A DNA stretch of 64,000 bases from Microbacterium paraoxydans (GTDB taxonomy: Bacteria > Actinomycetota > Actinomycetes > Actinomycetales > Microbacteriaceae), in the NCBI RefSeq assembly GCF_900105335.1, contig NZ_LT629770.1, positions 2,914,001-2,978,000 on the forward strand, written 5' to 3'. A program made the position numbers and the translations under genes. The notes beneath the pieces are model-generated. The model was not told the DNA's origin and did not search any database. It saw nothing but the letters and a program-made list of their open reading frames with translations. The first letter of the stretch is position 1; the number at the start of each line of letters is the position of its first letter. Positions 1 through 9,103 of this stretch are shown piece by piece.

Positions 1-298
1 AACCGGGCGCCCCTTCGTCTCATCCCGTAGAGACAGCCGAAATGGACTCCACCGGGGGGCGGAGTTCCGGCGCTGGTGCGGGGGGTACTGCACCAGTGGG
101 CGGGTCGGGATCCTCGGGGGAGGAGCTCCCGGCCCCGCCCGCTCGAGCGGGAGGGAAAGGGCCGCCGATCTGGGGAGAACGGCGGCCCTCCACTCCCACC
201 TTGCGAGACGCGCGACGCCGATCTGGGGAATCCGGTGCCGCATCTCGTCCGATCGACCGGAGACCGCAGCGCTGCGCGTCGCGCGCAGCGCTGTCCTC
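1..298. other. Hairpin-rich non-coding stretch
   Basis: I see no convincing gene here. The open frames on the plus strand have the arginine/proline-rich composition of GC-driven shadow frames. The stretch holds several short inverted repeats: ctggtgc at 73-79 with gcaccag at 90-96, a GC-rich pair at 159-167 and 180-188, and a strong stem at 267-293 listed separately. The 13-base string gccgatctgggga occurs twice (about 165-177 and 210-222). I match it to no known RNA family. Confidence 0.5.
267..293 (-). terminator. Stem-loop after nagA
   Basis: A perfect 12-bp stem (cagcgctgcgcg, loop tcg, cgcgcagcgctg) starts just beyond the nagA stop codon. It is probably the terminator of the nagA unit. 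No T-run follows on the minus strand, which is usual for high-GC actinobacteria. Confidence 0.6.
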
Positions 299-1471
299 CT
301 AGGCGGGCAGCGCCGGTCCCGACCAGACCCGCGCGACGCGCAGCTCCGCGTCCAGAAGCACGGCATCGCCGAGCAGGCCGGGCCGAAGCGCGCCGAGGTG
401 CGCCTCGCGTCCGATCGCGCGGGCCGGGGTCTCCGTGAGCGCCCGCACGACCTCCGGAAGGGGGACGCCGGCCGCCACCGCCCGCTGCAGGGCGACATCC
501 TGAGTCAGCGTGGAGCCGGCGATCGAGCCGGTGTCGTCCGCGCGGGCCACGCCGTTCTCGACGGTGACCTTCACCGCACCGAGGTCGTACTTGCCGTCGG
601 CGCTCCCGGCCGCGGCCATGGCGTCGGTGATGAGCGCCACCCGACGCGGCGCCGCGTCGAACACGAGCTTGACGACGTGCGGATCGAGATGCACGTCGTC
701 GGCGATGGCCTCCAGGATCACTCGATGATCGGCGGCCGCGGCAAGCACCGGACCGGGGGCGCGGTGGTGGATGCCGGGCATCGCGTTGAACGCGTGGGTC
801 AGCAGCGAGGCGCCGGCTTCGAAGGCGGCGACGGCCATGGCGGCGTCGGCGTCGGTGTGTCCCACCGCTGCCGCGGCCCCCGCCGCGACGATCTGACGGA
901 CGGCGTCGATCCCGCCGGGGAGCTCCGGCGCGATGGTGACCTGACGGACGGTGCCTTCTCCGGCCTCCAGCAGACGGGCCACGTCGGCCGCGACGGGGTG
1001 CCGCAGCAGTGAGGGCTCATGGGCGCCGTGGTGACCGGGGTCGAGGAACGGCCCCTCCAGGTGCGAGCCGAGCACGTCCGCATCGGTCCTGGTCAGGGCG
1101 GCGATCAGGGCGACACTGCGGGCGAGGTCGTCGATCGTGCCGGTGACGAGCGAGATGACGGCCCTGGTGGTGCCGTGCTCGCGGTGCAGATCCCGTCCGG
1201 TCCGGATCGCGTCCACACCGTCGTCGTACGCCGCGCCCGCTCCGCCATGACCGTGGATGTCGACGAAGCCCGGCGTGAGCAGCGCGCCCGCGCCCGCCAC
1301 GGCCGCGCCGTCCACGACCTCGGTCGCGGGCTCCCAGTCCGTTCCGGTGCCGCGGGACGCCACGACGCCGTCCTCGATGCGCACCCAGCCGTCCTCGACG
1401 ATCTCCCCGCGGTCGACGAGGCGGACGGAGTGGATGACCAGGGAACCGGTCGCGGAGGAGAGGGTCTTCAA
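299..1471 (-). CDS. nagA: N-acetylglucosamine-6-phosphate deacetylase
   Basis: This 390-residue protein removes the acetyl group from GlcNAc-6-phosphate to give glucosamine-6-phosphate, in cytosolic amino-sugar recycling. It has the amidohydrolase fold signatures: HGHGGAG near residue 75 after the N-terminal beta domain, HLEGPFL near 140, AVGHTDA, THAFNAM, and LITDAMAAAG carrying the catalytic Asp. The length is normal for NagA. The likely start is TTG at 1471, because its codon overlaps the TGA of the upstream hexosaminidase gene (TTGA) and I see no nearby ATG or GTG in frame. The pair looks translationally coupled and fits a route that releases and then deacetylates GlcNAc. No nagB lies in the window. 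Confidence 0.93.
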   Translation of the reverse strand: MKTLSSATGSLVIHSVRLVDRGEIVEDGWVRIEDGVVASRGTGTDWEPATEVVDGAAVAGAGALLTPGFVDIHGHGGAGAAYDDGVDAIRTGRDLHREHGTTRAVISLVTGTIDDLARSVALIAALTRTDADVLGSHLEGPFLDPGHHGAHEPSLLRHPVAADVARLLEAGEGTVRQVTIAPELPGGIDAVRQIVAAGAAAAVGHTDADAAMAVAAFEAGASLLTHAFNAMPGIHHRAPGPVLAAAADHRVILEAIADDVHLDPHVVKLVFDAAPRRVALITDAMAAAGSADGKYDLGAVKVTVENGVARADDTGSIAGSTLTQDVALQRAVAAGVPLPEVVRALTETPARAIGREAHLGALRPGLLGDAVLLDAELRVARVWSGPALPA

Positions 1472-2979
1472 CGGGCGCTCCAGGGGATCTCGGGGGCGGG
1501 GTGGAAATCGACCCCCTCAGCCTTCCACAGCGGCGCGAGGGCGCCGACCCGGGCGCGGAAGGACTCCCACGTGCGGCCCACGCCCTCGCGCGGCGACCAG
1601 GCGACCTCGGCCTGCGCGGCGGCACGGGGGAACACGAGCTGCTCCACCTCGTCGAGCGTGCGGGTGGTCTCGGACCACAGCGGCGCCTCGATCCCCAGGA
1701 TCGCCTCGTCCGGCACGGCGAGCACGGCGGTCGGCTCCCACTCGTACGCGCGACGGACGTCGATGATCGCGGCCCAGGTGAGGCCGAGCGGGAATTCGGC
1801 GGTGTACTTCATGTCGAGGTATGTCGCATCCGCCGCCGACATGATCAGGGCTCCGCCGCGCTCGACGAAGTGCGCGGCCTCCTCGGCATGCGTGCCCGTC
1901 GGCGTCGTCATGCCCCAGTACTGGCCGATCGTGCCGCGGGCGATGCCGGCTGCCGACCCCATCTCGTGCCACGCGACCGGGGTCTTGCCCTCCTCGACGA
2001 CGATCGCCGTCGCGCGCTCCGCGAAGAGGTCGAAGTCGGCCTGGGGCGTGCCGAGGGACTCGTCGCCCCCGATGTGGATGTAGGGCCCCGGGGTCATCTC
2101 GGCGAGCTCGCGGACGACGTCGCGGACGAACCGGTACGTCTCCTCCTCGTGGATGCGCACGCTGGAGTGCCCGACGCCCCAGCCCAGGTAGGGCTCTCCG
2201 GCCACGGGGAGCGGCTGGCCGAGCTGCTCGGACTGGGTGACCAGCGCGTCGTTCAGGACCGGGGCCTCGACCAACTCCGGGTAAGCCACGCCGATCGCGT
2301 GGGTGTGGCCGGGAAGGTCGACCTCAGGGATCACGATCATGTGGCGTGCGGCCGCGTACGCCACGATCTCGCGGTAGTCGTCCTTGGTGTAGAAGCCGCC
2401 GGGGGCGCCGTCGGCCGCGGTGGCGGCGGCCCGCTCGGTGAGCAGCGGCCACGAGTCGATGTGCACGCGCCAGCCCTGGTCGTCGGTGAGGTGCAGGTGC
2501 AGGTGGTTGAACTTCAGCGCGCTCGTGCTGTCGATGAACCGCTTCACGTCCTCGACGCCGAAGAAGTGCCGCGCCACATCGAGCATCACGCCGCGGCGGG
2601 CGAAGCGCGGGGCGTCCGCGATGTCGGCGCGGAGCAGCGCCCAGCCCGCGTCGTCTTCCCGAAGCAGCTGCAGCAGCGTCTGGACCCCGTAGAAGAGCCC
2701 CGCCTCGTCGGCGCCGATGAGGATGGCGCGGTCGCCGACCTCGAGCGTGTAGCCCTCCGGCGCGGACGACGCCGCGTCGACGAAGAGCTCGATCTCGGCG
2801 GGGCCGGAGTCCACCTCGGTGAGGCGGAGGCCGGTGCGGCGTTCGACGGCGTCGATCAGCTGTCCGGCGGCGGGGGAGGAGCCGAGCACGCGCGTCGTCG
2901 CGGCGAGCGGCAGACGTCCCTCCCTGGCCTTCGCGGACACCGGAGCGGGAACGAGGGGCAGATCAAGAGGTAGGACCAT
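1468..2979 (-). CDS. Beta-N-acetylhexosaminidase, GH20 family
   Basis: This 503-residue glycoside hydrolase should release terminal GlcNAc or GalNAc from chitobiose or murein-derived sugars. An N-terminal GH20b-like domain (about 1-120) precedes the (beta/alpha)8 barrel. The GH20 catalytic signature HIGGDES is clear, with the Asp-Glu pair used in substrate-assisted catalysis, and HLHLTDDQGWR marks the barrel start. No signal peptide is visible, so it probably acts in the cytosol on imported oligosaccharides. ATG at 2979 is preferred over TTG at 2985; neither has a strong ribosome site. It overlaps nagA by 4 bp and diverges from glyA. Confidence 0.92.
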   Translation of the reverse strand: MVLPLDLPLVPAPVSAKAREGRLPLAATTRVLGSSPAAGQLIDAVERRTGLRLTEVDSGPAEIELFVDAASSAPEGYTLEVGDRAILIGADEAGLFYGVQTLLQLLREDDAGWALLRADIADAPRFARRGVMLDVARHFFGVEDVKRFIDSTSALKFNHLHLHLTDDQGWRVHIDSWPLLTERAAATAADGAPGGFYTKDDYREIVAYAAARHMIVIPEVDLPGHTHAIGVAYPELVEAPVLNDALVTQSEQLGQPLPVAGEPYLGWGVGHSSVRIHEEETYRFVRDVVRELAEMTPGPYIHIGGDESLGTPQADFDLFAERATAIVVEEGKTPVAWHEMGSAAGIARGTIGQYWGMTTPTGTHAEEAAHFVERGGALIMSAADATYLDMKYTAEFPLGLTWAAIIDVRRAYEWEPTAVLAVPDEAILGIEAPLWSETTRTLDEVEQLVFPRAAAQAEVAWSPREGVGRTWESFRARVGALAPLWKAEGVDFHPAPEIPWSAR

Positions 2980-3090
2980 GAACAAAACCTAGCCGTCGGA
3001 TCGCCGCAAGGGAACAGGGGGGTCGAAACGATTCTGCGGACGGCGGGCACGGTGCCCGAAACGGCCGCGTGCGCGGGGTCGCGCATCGGC

Positions 3091-3174
3091 TATGCTCGTA
3101 ACCGTCGCGACTGGCGTCTGGGTGGACAACCACCGGGGAGCGACTGACCACGGAATTCGACCGCGCGCCTGGGC
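3091..3174 (+). promoter_or_regulatory. ZTP (pfl) riboswitch with -10 box
   Basis: The leader of glyA-folD holds the conserved ZTP riboswitch blocks in order. The first is gactggcg (about 3108-3115), inside a P1 stem made by gtcgc and gcgac. Next come gggtgg and ccaccggggagcg, and finally the pseudoknot-forming cgcctgggc (about 3166-3174). A tatgct -10 box at 3091-3096 would start transcription a few bases before the aptamer. This class senses ZTP/ZMP, which accumulate when 10-formyl-THF is short, and is known to control glyA, folD and purine genes. Confidence 0.88.
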
Positions 3175-3219
3175 CGATAGGAACACCCTTTTCGAATCCG
3201 TCGTCAAAAGGAGCACGTC

Positions 3220-4494
3220 ATGACCGACCGTTACTTCAACGCCCCGCTTTCCGAGGTCGACCCGGAGATCGCCGAGGTCCTCGATCGCGAGCTGAAGCGC
3301 CAGCAGACCTTCCTCGAGATGATCGCCTCGGAGAACTTCGTCCCCGTGTCGGTCCTGCAGTCGCAGGGCTCGGTGCTCACCAACAAGTACGCCGAGGGCT
3401 ACCCCGGCCGCCGCTACTACGGCGGCTGCGAGGAGGTCGACGTCGCGGAGGAGCTCGCGATCTCCCGCGCCAAGAGCCTGTTCGGCGCGGAGTTCGCGAA
3501 CGTCCAGCCGCACTCCGGTGCGTCCGCGAACGCCGCTGTGCTGCACGCGATCGCCCGCCCCGGCGACACCCTGCTCGGCCTCTCGCTCGACCAGGGCGGC
3601 CACCTCACGCACGGCATGAAGATCAACTTCTCCGGGCGCCTGTACGACATCGTGGCCTACGGGGTCGACGCCGAGACCTCGACGATCGACATGGACGAGG
3701 TCCGCCGCCTCGCGATCGAGCACAAGCCCAAGGTCATCATCGCCGGGTGGTCCGCCTACCCGCGCACGATGGACTTCGCTGCCTTCCGCGCCATCGCCGA
3801 CGAGGTGGGCGCGATCCTCTGGGTCGACATGGCGCACTTCGCCGGCCTCGTCGCCGCCGGCCTGCACCCCAACCCGGTGCCGCACGCGCACGTCGTGTCC
3901 TCCACGGTGCACAAGACCATCGGCGGCCCCCGCTCGGGCTTCATCCTCACCAACGACGCCGACCTCGCCAAGAAGATCAACACCGCGGTCTTCCCCGGTC
4001 AGCAGGGCGGTCCGCTCATGCACGTGATCGCGGCGAAGGCGACCGCGTTCAAGCTCGCCGGCACGCCGGAGTTCAAGGAGCGCCAGGAGCGCGTGCTGCG
4101 CGGGGCGAAGCTCATCGCCGAGCGCCTGTCGCAGCAGGACGTGAAGGACGCCGGCATCGCCGTGCGCTCGGGCGGGACGGACGTGCACCTCGTGCTCGTC
4201 GACCTCCGCGACGCCGAGATCGACGGCAAGCAGGCGGAGGACCTCCTGCACGACATCCACATCACCGTGAACCGCAACGCCGTGCCGAACGACCCGCGTC
4301 CGCCGATGGTGACCTCGGGTCTCCGCATCGGCACGCCGGCGCTCGCGACCCGCGGCTTCGGCGACGCCGAGTTCACCGAGGTGGCCGACATCATCGCCCT
4401 CGCGCTGCTCCCGGGTGCCGACATCGAGGCGCTCCGCGCTCGCGTGGACGCGCTCGCCGCGGCCTTCCCGCTCTACCCGGACCTGCAGCAGTGA
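3220..4494 (+). CDS. glyA: Serine hydroxymethyltransferase
   Basis: This PLP enzyme interconverts serine plus tetrahydrofolate with glycine plus 5,10-methylene-THF and is the main source of one-carbon units. It has 424 residues, normal for bacterial SHMT. The PLP lysine is K232 in the actinobacterial form [28 protein letters not shown] near residue 50 and ANVQPHSGA are family hallmarks. The ATG at 3220 follows an aaaaggag ribosome site at 3206-3213. The ZTP riboswitch lies upstream, and folD follows with a 4-bp GTGA overlap, so the two genes form one folate-controlled operon. Confidence 0.97.
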   Translation: MTDRYFNAPLSEVDPEIAEVLDRELKRQQTFLEMIASENFVPVSVLQSQGSVLTNKYAEGYPGRRYYGGCEEVDVAEELAISRAKSLFGAEFANVQPHSGASANAAVLHAIARPGDTLLGLSLDQGGHLTHGMKINFSGRLYDIVAYGVDAETSTIDMDEVRRLAIEHKPKVIIAGWSAYPRTMDFAAFRAIADEVGAILWVDMAHFAGLVAAGLHPNPVPHAHVVSSTVHKTIGGPRSGFILTNDADLAKKINTAVFPGQQGGPLMHVIAAKATAFKLAGTPEFKERQERVLRGAKLIAERLSQQDVKDAGIAVRSGGTDVHLVLVDLRDAEIDGKQAEDLLHDIHITVNRNAVPNDPRPPMVTSGLRIGTPALATRGFGDAEFTEVADIIALALLPGADIEALRARVDALAAAFPLYPDLQQ

Positions 4495-5369
4495 CCGCGG
4501 TCGTCCTCGACGGCAAGGCGGCGGCGGCCGAGATCCGTGCCGAGCTGACGGAGCGGGTCGCCGCGCTGAAGGAGAAGGGCGTCACCCCCGGCATCGCCAC
4601 GGTGCTGGTGGGAGCCGACCCCGCCTCGCAGCTCTACGTGGGCATGAAGCACCGGCAGTCGGAGGCGATCGGGATGAACTCGATCCAGCGCGAGCTGCCG
4701 GCTGATGCCACCCAGGCCGACGTCGAGGCGCTGATCGACGAGCTCAACGCCGATCCCGCCTGCCACGGGTACATCGTGCAGCTGCCGCTGCCGAAGCACC
4801 TCGACACCGACGCGATCCTGGAGCGGATCGATCCGGCGAAGGACGCGGACGGGCTGCACCCGACCAACCTCGGGCGCCTCGTCCTCAACGTCAACGCGCC
4901 GATCCACACGCCGCTGCCGTGCACCCCGCGCGGTGTCATCGAGCTGCTGCTGCGCAACGACTACGACCTCAAGGGCAAGCACGTCGTGGTCGTCGGTCGC
5001 GGTGTCACGATCGGGCGCTCGATCGGGCTGCTGCTGACCCGTCGCGACCTCAACGCCACGGTCACGCTGACGCACACCGGCACGGTCGACATGCCGCGCT
5101 ACCTGCGAGAGGCCGATGTGATCGTCGCGGCCGCGGGGGTCAAGCACCTCATCCGCGCCGAGGACGTCAAGCCCGGAGCCGCGGTGCTGGATGTGGGCGT
5201 CACCCGCGAGACCGATCCGGAGACCGGCAAGAACCTCGTGTTCGGTGACGTCGCTCCCGAGGTCGCCGAGGTCGCCGGGTACCTGTCGCCGAATCCGGGA
5301 GGGGTGGGGCCGATGACGGTCGCCCTGCTCATGACCAACGTCGTCGAGGCGGCCGAGCGGACGGTGTGA
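4491..5369 (+). CDS. folD: Methylene-THF dehydrogenase / methenyl-THF cyclohydrolase
   Basis: This bifunctional cytosolic enzyme (292 residues) oxidises the 5,10-methylene-THF made by GlyA and hydrolyses the product to 10-formyl-THF for purine synthesis. Visible motifs are [14 protein letters not shown] with the catalytic Lys (about 43-57), QLPLPKHLD (about 99), the Rossmann segment [12 protein letters not shown] (about 164), and the C-terminal [14 protein letters not shown]. The GTG start at 4491 overlaps the glyA stop. Shared control by the ZTP riboswitch fits, since the pathway product is the signal that riboswitch reports on. Confidence 0.96.
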   Translation: MTAVVLDGKAAAAEIRAELTERVAALKEKGVTPGIATVLVGADPASQLYVGMKHRQSEAIGMNSIQRELPADATQADVEALIDELNADPACHGYIVQLPLPKHLDTDAILERIDPAKDADGLHPTNLGRLVLNVNAPIHTPLPCTPRGVIELLLRNDYDLKGKHVVVVGRGVTIGRSIGLLLTRRDLNATVTLTHTGTVDMPRYLREADVIVAAAGVKHLIRAEDVKPGAAVLDVGVTRETDPETGKNLVFGDVAPEVAEVAGYLSPNPGGVGPMTVALLMTNVVEAAERTV

Positions 5370-5383
5370 CCTCCGCACCGCGT

Positions 5384-5446
5384 CGCAGAATCGCACGAAC
5401 GCGGCAGGGATCCCCGGGATCCCTGCGGCGTTCGTGCGATTCTGCG
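5384..5446. terminator. 63-bp inverted repeat between convergent genes
   Basis: The arms cgcagaatcgcacgaacgc and gcgttcgtgcgattctgcg are exact complements. Inside them gcagggatc pairs with gatccctgc, leaving a G-G mismatch and a tiny loop, so the stem is close to 29 bp. It fills the gap between the folD stop and the stop of the next gene, which points to a bidirectional terminator. Confidence 0.75.
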
Positions 5447-5449
5447 GAC

Positions 5450-6172
5450 TCAGACCTGGCCGTGCAGCGAGCTCTCCACGCCGCTGATCCGGGCCTGCTC
5501 GTCGAAGCGGATCGTCGCGGTGCCCGAGGCGTCGGTCACCGTGGCGCCGGAGAAGGACTCATCCGTCCAGGCGAGGGTCCACCCGGCGAGACGAGCGAGG
5601 TCCCAGACCGCCGTGCGGGCGTCGGGAAGGGGCGTCTGCGCGAGGGTGCGGGGGAGGGCCACCACCGTGTCGGCGACCGTGAGCGGGGCGAGCGGGGCGT
5701 CGAGCAGGAACACCGCGCGGGTGCCGCCGTCGACGGGGGCCGAGTAGTACGGGGAGCGTCCGGTGAGCTCCACCGCCACGCCGCCGATCGTGTGCGCCGC
5801 GCGGGCGATCCACTCCGCGTCGCCCGGGGCATCGGCCGGGAACGGGACCTCCGGGGCGGTGAGGTCGGCGATCCCGTGCTGCTCGCCGTACGCGCGGAGC
5901 TGCGCCGCGACGCCCTGGGGGTCGCCCTGGGGGTGCGCCCACGCCCACAGCAGCGAGCGCGGGCCGGGGGCGATCGTGGCGATGAGGTGCGCGCGGGTCA
6001 CGAGCTGCCGGGTCGGGTCGTCGTTCGCGGTGAAGGTCAGGGTCCCCGCCGCGAGGTCGGCGTCCCACCGGTGCTCGCCGAGCGCATCGGCGGCCGCGGA
6101 GAGGGCGTCCTGGCGGAGCGCGGTGAAGAGGGCGGCACGGTCGGCGAGGGGCTGCAGCGGGGGGAAGGTCAT
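5450..6172 (-). CDS. Uncharacterised protein, DUF6882-like
   Basis: This 240-residue soluble protein has no signal peptide and no transmembrane segment. Its start (TFPPLQPLADRAALFTALRQDAL) and the strand pattern around LLWAWAHPQ resemble small actinobacterial DUF6882 proteins, which have no assigned function; I am only moderately sure of the family. ATG at 6172 is chosen, with GTG at 6178 as the alternative. It lies 22 bp downstream of the MFS exporter gene on the same strand and may be co-transcribed with it. Confidence 0.6.
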   Translation of the reverse strand: MTFPPLQPLADRAALFTALRQDALSAAADALGEHRWDADLAAGTLTFTANDDPTRQLVTRAHLIATIAPGPRSLLWAWAHPQGDPQGVAAQLRAYGEQHGIADLTAPEVPFPADAPGDAEWIARAAHTIGGVAVELTGRSPYYSAPVDGGTRAVFLLDAPLAPLTVADTVVALPRTLAQTPLPDARTAVWDLARLAGWTLAWTDESFSGATVTDASGTATIRFDEQARISGVESSLHGQV

Positions 6173-6194
6173 GCCCACAGTCTCGCCGGGATTG

Positions 6195-7439
6195 CTATGA
6201 ATCCGCCACTCCCGCGCGCTCCGGGACGGCCGCCGCGGGCCGCCCCATCCGCCACACCGAGGGGACGAGCAGGGTGATCAGGGCGATCGCCGCATAGAGG
6301 ACCGCGGAGGTGGTGAGCACGGTGGCCGGCTCCGCGTGCGTGACGAGCCAGCCGTACACGAGCGTGCCGATGGGCATCACGACGAAGCTGCCGAGCATGT
6401 CGTAGCTCGCGACCCGCGAGAGCTTCTCCCCGGGGATGTTCTCCATCATCGCGAGGTTCCAGCCGGTCGCGAAGACCTCGGCCCCGGCCCCGGCGACGAA
6501 CGCGGCCATCGCGAGCAGGACCACGGCCGGGTGCACGCCGAGGAGGGTGAGCGGCAGGGCGAACGCCGCCATCCCGATCATCCCGTAGCGCAGAGGCCGG
6601 CGGAGCGGGAACCACATCAGCAGCAGGGTCATCACGAGGACCCCTGCACCCTCTGCGCTCACGACCCACCCCCAGCCGGAGATGCCGAGGCGATCGTCGT
6701 TCTTCGCGATGTACGGGCCGACGACGCCCCAGGCGCCGACGTGGATCGCGTTCATGATCATGAAGGCGAGCACGATGGTCCACAGCCAGGAGCGGCTCCA
6801 GAACTCGTGCCATCCCACCCGGAGGTCGTGGAACATCGTGGTGCCGCCGGAGGCCGCGGGGGGCGGGAGCTTCACGAGCGCGAGGACCGGGATCGCGAGC
6901 AGCCAGCCCGCCGCCTGCACGACCATGGCCCACGCGGGTCCCGCGGTGGCCACCAGGACCCCGGCGATGACCGGGCCGCCGATCGTGACGGCCGAGCGGA
7001 CGAACGACAGCATCGCGTTCGCCTGCTGGAGGTGCGCGGGGGTGGTCAGCTGCGGGATGATGCCCTGCATCGCGGGGAGCACGAACGCGGACGAGGCGCC
7101 GTTGATCGCGGAGAGCACGGCGAGGAGCGGGACCGTGGCCGTGCCGGTGAACAGGAGAGCGGCCATGGCTCCGACCGACAGGATGTCCACGACGTAGCAC
7201 GACTGGATGATGATGGCGCGGGGGAGGCGATCGGCGACGACGCCCCCGAACAGGACGAACACGATGTTGCTGATCGTGAAGGCCGCGAGCACGATCGAGA
7301 GCGACCGGGCGTCGTTGTCGATCTCGAGCACCGCGAAGGCCAGGGCGATGGCCGACATCGAGCCCGTGACGAGCGTCAGGGCGCGCGCGAGGAAGAACCA
7401 CCGGAAGTTGCGGTCCTGCATCGCCGCCAGTCTGTGCAC
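6195..7439 (-). CDS. MFS exporter
   Basis: A 414-residue major facilitator protein with about 12 hydrophobic helices. FGGVVADRLPRAIII near residue 60 is the loop-2/3 motif of drug- or siderophore-exporter MFS proteins (EntS and macrolide-efflux type). The likely role is proton-driven efflux of a small molecule across the cytoplasmic membrane; the substrate cannot be read from sequence. GTG at 7439 is chosen because ggaagga sits about 7 bases upstream. A longer frame opens at 7484, but it starts inside the terminator stem of the preceding operon. No regulator is adjacent. Confidence 0.82.
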   Translation of the reverse strand: MHRLAAMQDRNFRWFFLARALTLVTGSMSAIALAFAVLEIDNDARSLSIVLAAFTISNIVFVLFGGVVADRLPRAIIIQSCYVVDILSVGAMAALLFTGTATVPLLAVLSAINGASSAFVLPAMQGIIPQLTTPAHLQQANAMLSFVRSAVTIGGPVIAGVLVATAGPAWAMVVQAAGWLLAIPVLALVKLPPPAASGGTTMFHDLRVGWHEFWSRSWLWTIVLAFMIMNAIHVGAWGVVGPYIAKNDDRLGISGWGWVVSAEGAGVLVMTLLLMWFPLRRPLRYGMIGMAAFALPLTLLGVHPAVVLLAMAAFVAGAGAEVFATGWNLAMMENIPGEKLSRVASYDMLGSFVVMPIGTLVYGWLVTHAEPATVLTTSAVLYAAIALITLLVPSVWRMGRPAAAVPERAGVADS

Positions 7440-7459
7440 CGGCTCATCCTTCCCGCCCG

Positions 7460-7520
7460 CTTCGAATCGCGCAAATGGCCCCATTCCGGCCGCGGATGGA
7501 GCCAGGTGCGCGACTCGAAG
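7460..7520 (-). terminator. Stem-loop after hpaI
   Basis: The arms cttcgaatcgcgca (7460-7473) and tgcgcgactcgaag (7507-7520) pair with one mismatch. A weaker inner stem forms between tggccccattcc and ggatggagcca. The structure begins right at the hpaI stop and separates the hpa operon from the exporter gene. Confidence 0.65.
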
Positions 7521-8324
7521 TCAGTAGCTGGGGCGGCCGGAGGCGTCGGAGCGGGGGACGAAGCGGGCGGCGAGGGCCTCGGAGGCGCGGGCGAGGAGAG
7601 CGACGTCGGCGCCCACGGCCACGAAGTCCGCACCCGCCGCGAGATACGCGTCGGCGGCGGAGGGGTCGAAGGCGTTCACGCCCACGGGCTTCCCGGCGGC
7701 GTGGACCGCGGCGAACACCGACTCCACGGCGGCGACCACGTCCGGATGCGTCTGCTGTCCGAGCAGGCCCATCGACGCGGACAGGTCGGAGGGCCCGACG
7801 AACACCGCGTCCACCCCGTCGACCGCGGCGATGTCGGCGGCGGCCTCGACCCCCGCGGCCGTCTCGATCTGCACCGTCAGCGACACGTGCTGCGCGGATT
7901 CCTGCAGGTAGCGGTCGACGCGGTTCCAGCGGGCGCTGCGGGCGAGGGCGCTGCCGACCCCGCGGACGCCCTCGGGGGGATAGCGGGTCGCGGCCACGGC
8001 GGCCCTGGCCTCGTCGGCGGACGACACCATCGGCACGATGAGGTTCTGCGCGCCGAGGTCGAGGACCTGCTTGATCGCGACCGCATCGTTGAAGGGCACC
8101 CGGACGAGCGGGGCGACAGGATAGGCCGCGACCGCCTGGAGCTGGGTCAGCACGGACTCGAGCGTGTTCGCCGAGTGCTCCATGTCGATGAGCAGCCAGT
8201 CCAGTCCGGAGCCCGCGGCGACCTCGGCGAGCAGCGGGCTGCCGGAGCACACCCACATCCCCACGAAGGGACGATCGGACGCGGCGAGCTGCGCGCGGAA
8301 GGACGGATCTAGACGAAGCGGCAT
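7521..8324 (-). CDS. hpaI: HpcH/HpaI-type class II aldolase
   Basis: A 267-residue metal-dependent aldolase. It should cleave 4-hydroxy-2-oxoheptane-1,7-dioate into pyruvate and succinic semialdehyde, the last step of the homoprotocatechuate meta route. Family motifs are GMWVCSGSPLLAEVAAGSGLD, LIDMEHS, VPMVSSADEARAAV, the metal Glu in TVQIETAAG, and VFVGPSDLSASMG. The ATG at 8324 overlaps the hydratase gene by 16 bp. It is the last gene of the hpa operon. Confidence 0.92.
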   Translation of the reverse strand: MPLRLDPSFRAQLAASDRPFVGMWVCSGSPLLAEVAAGSGLDWLLIDMEHSANTLESVLTQLQAVAAYPVAPLVRVPFNDAVAIKQVLDLGAQNLIVPMVSSADEARAAVAATRYPPEGVRGVGSALARSARWNRVDRYLQESAQHVSLTVQIETAAGVEAAADIAAVDGVDAVFVGPSDLSASMGLLGQQTHPDVVAAVESVFAAVHAAGKPVGVNAFDPSAADAYLAAGADFVAVGADVALLARASEALAARFVPRSDASGRPSY

Positions 8325-9094
8325 GTGATGGTCCCCATCGGTCCGTAGTCGCACAGCACCTCGTCGCCGCGCGACACCCACATCGGGCGTGTGAACGATC
8401 CTGCCAGGATGATCTCGCCCGCCTCCAGACGCGCGCCGTGCTGATGGAACTTGTTCGCGAGCCACGCCACTCCGGTGGCCGGATGCCCGAGCACCCCGGC
8501 GGCGACGCCGGTCTCCTCGATCTCCCCGTTGCGGGACAGCACGCCGGGCACCCAGCGCAGGTCGATCTCGTCCGGGCGCTTGCGCACCGTCCCCAGCACC
8601 ATCGCCCCGTAGGCGGCGTTGTCGCTGATGGTGTCGACGATCGTGCGGCCCTCGAGCTCGATGTGCGAGTTCAGCACCTCGAGGGCCGGCACGGCGTAGT
8701 CGATCGCGGCGAGGGCGTCCTCCAGCGTGCAGTCGGGGCCCTCCAGTGGTTCCTTGAGCACGAACGCGAGCTCGACCTCGATGCGGACATTGGAGAAGTG
8801 ATCCGTGGGGATCTCCGCGCCCGACTCGTACACGGTGTCGTCGAACATGACGCCGTAGTCGGGCTCGGTGATCCCCGTCGCCTGCTGCATGGCCTTCGAG
8901 GTCAGGCCGATCTTGCGCCCGACCAGCCGGCGGCCGGCCGCGACCTGCGAATCCCGCCACACGCCCTGGATGGCGTAGGAGTCCTCCACGGTCGCCTCGG
9001 GGTACCGCGCGGTGATGCGCGGGATGACCCCGTGCGTGCGGTCGGCCTCCGCGAGCTCCGCGGCGATCTGCGCGATCGTCTCCTCAGACAGCAT
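8309..9094 (-). CDS. hpaH: 2-oxo-hept-4-ene-1,7-dioate hydratase
   Basis: A 261-residue member of the hydratase/decarboxylase branch of the FAH superfamily (HpaH, MhpD, DmpE). It adds water to the 2-oxo-heptene-dioate formed by HpaG. Evidence is [17 protein letters not shown] near residue 55, the acidic metal-site segment [14 protein letters not shown], and a length typical of HpaH. The segment [17 protein letters not shown] is also characteristic. It sits between the ring-cleaving dioxygenase (9 bp upstream) and the aldolase (16-bp overlap), exactly where the pathway needs it. Confidence 0.92.
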   Translation of the reverse strand: MLSEETIAQIAAELAEADRTHGVIPRITARYPEATVEDSYAIQGVWRDSQVAAGRRLVGRKIGLTSKAMQQATGITEPDYGVMFDDTVYESGAEIPTDHFSNVRIEVELAFVLKEPLEGPDCTLEDALAAIDYAVPALEVLNSHIELEGRTIVDTISDNAAYGAMVLGTVRKRPDEIDLRWVPGVLSRNGEIEETGVAAGVLGHPATGVAWLANKFHQHGARLEAGEIILAGSFTRPMWVSRGDEVLCDYGPMGTITCRFV

Positions 9095-9103
9095 GAGCTT
9101 CTC

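Noticed and set aside
42..438. Short frames in the first 440 bases on the plus strand
   Set aside because: Composition is arginine/proline-rich, no ribosome site, and they run into the nagA 3' end.
7440..7484. Extended N-terminus of the MFS exporter
   Set aside because: The added codons fall in the hpaI terminator stem; GTG at 7439 has ggaagga upstream.
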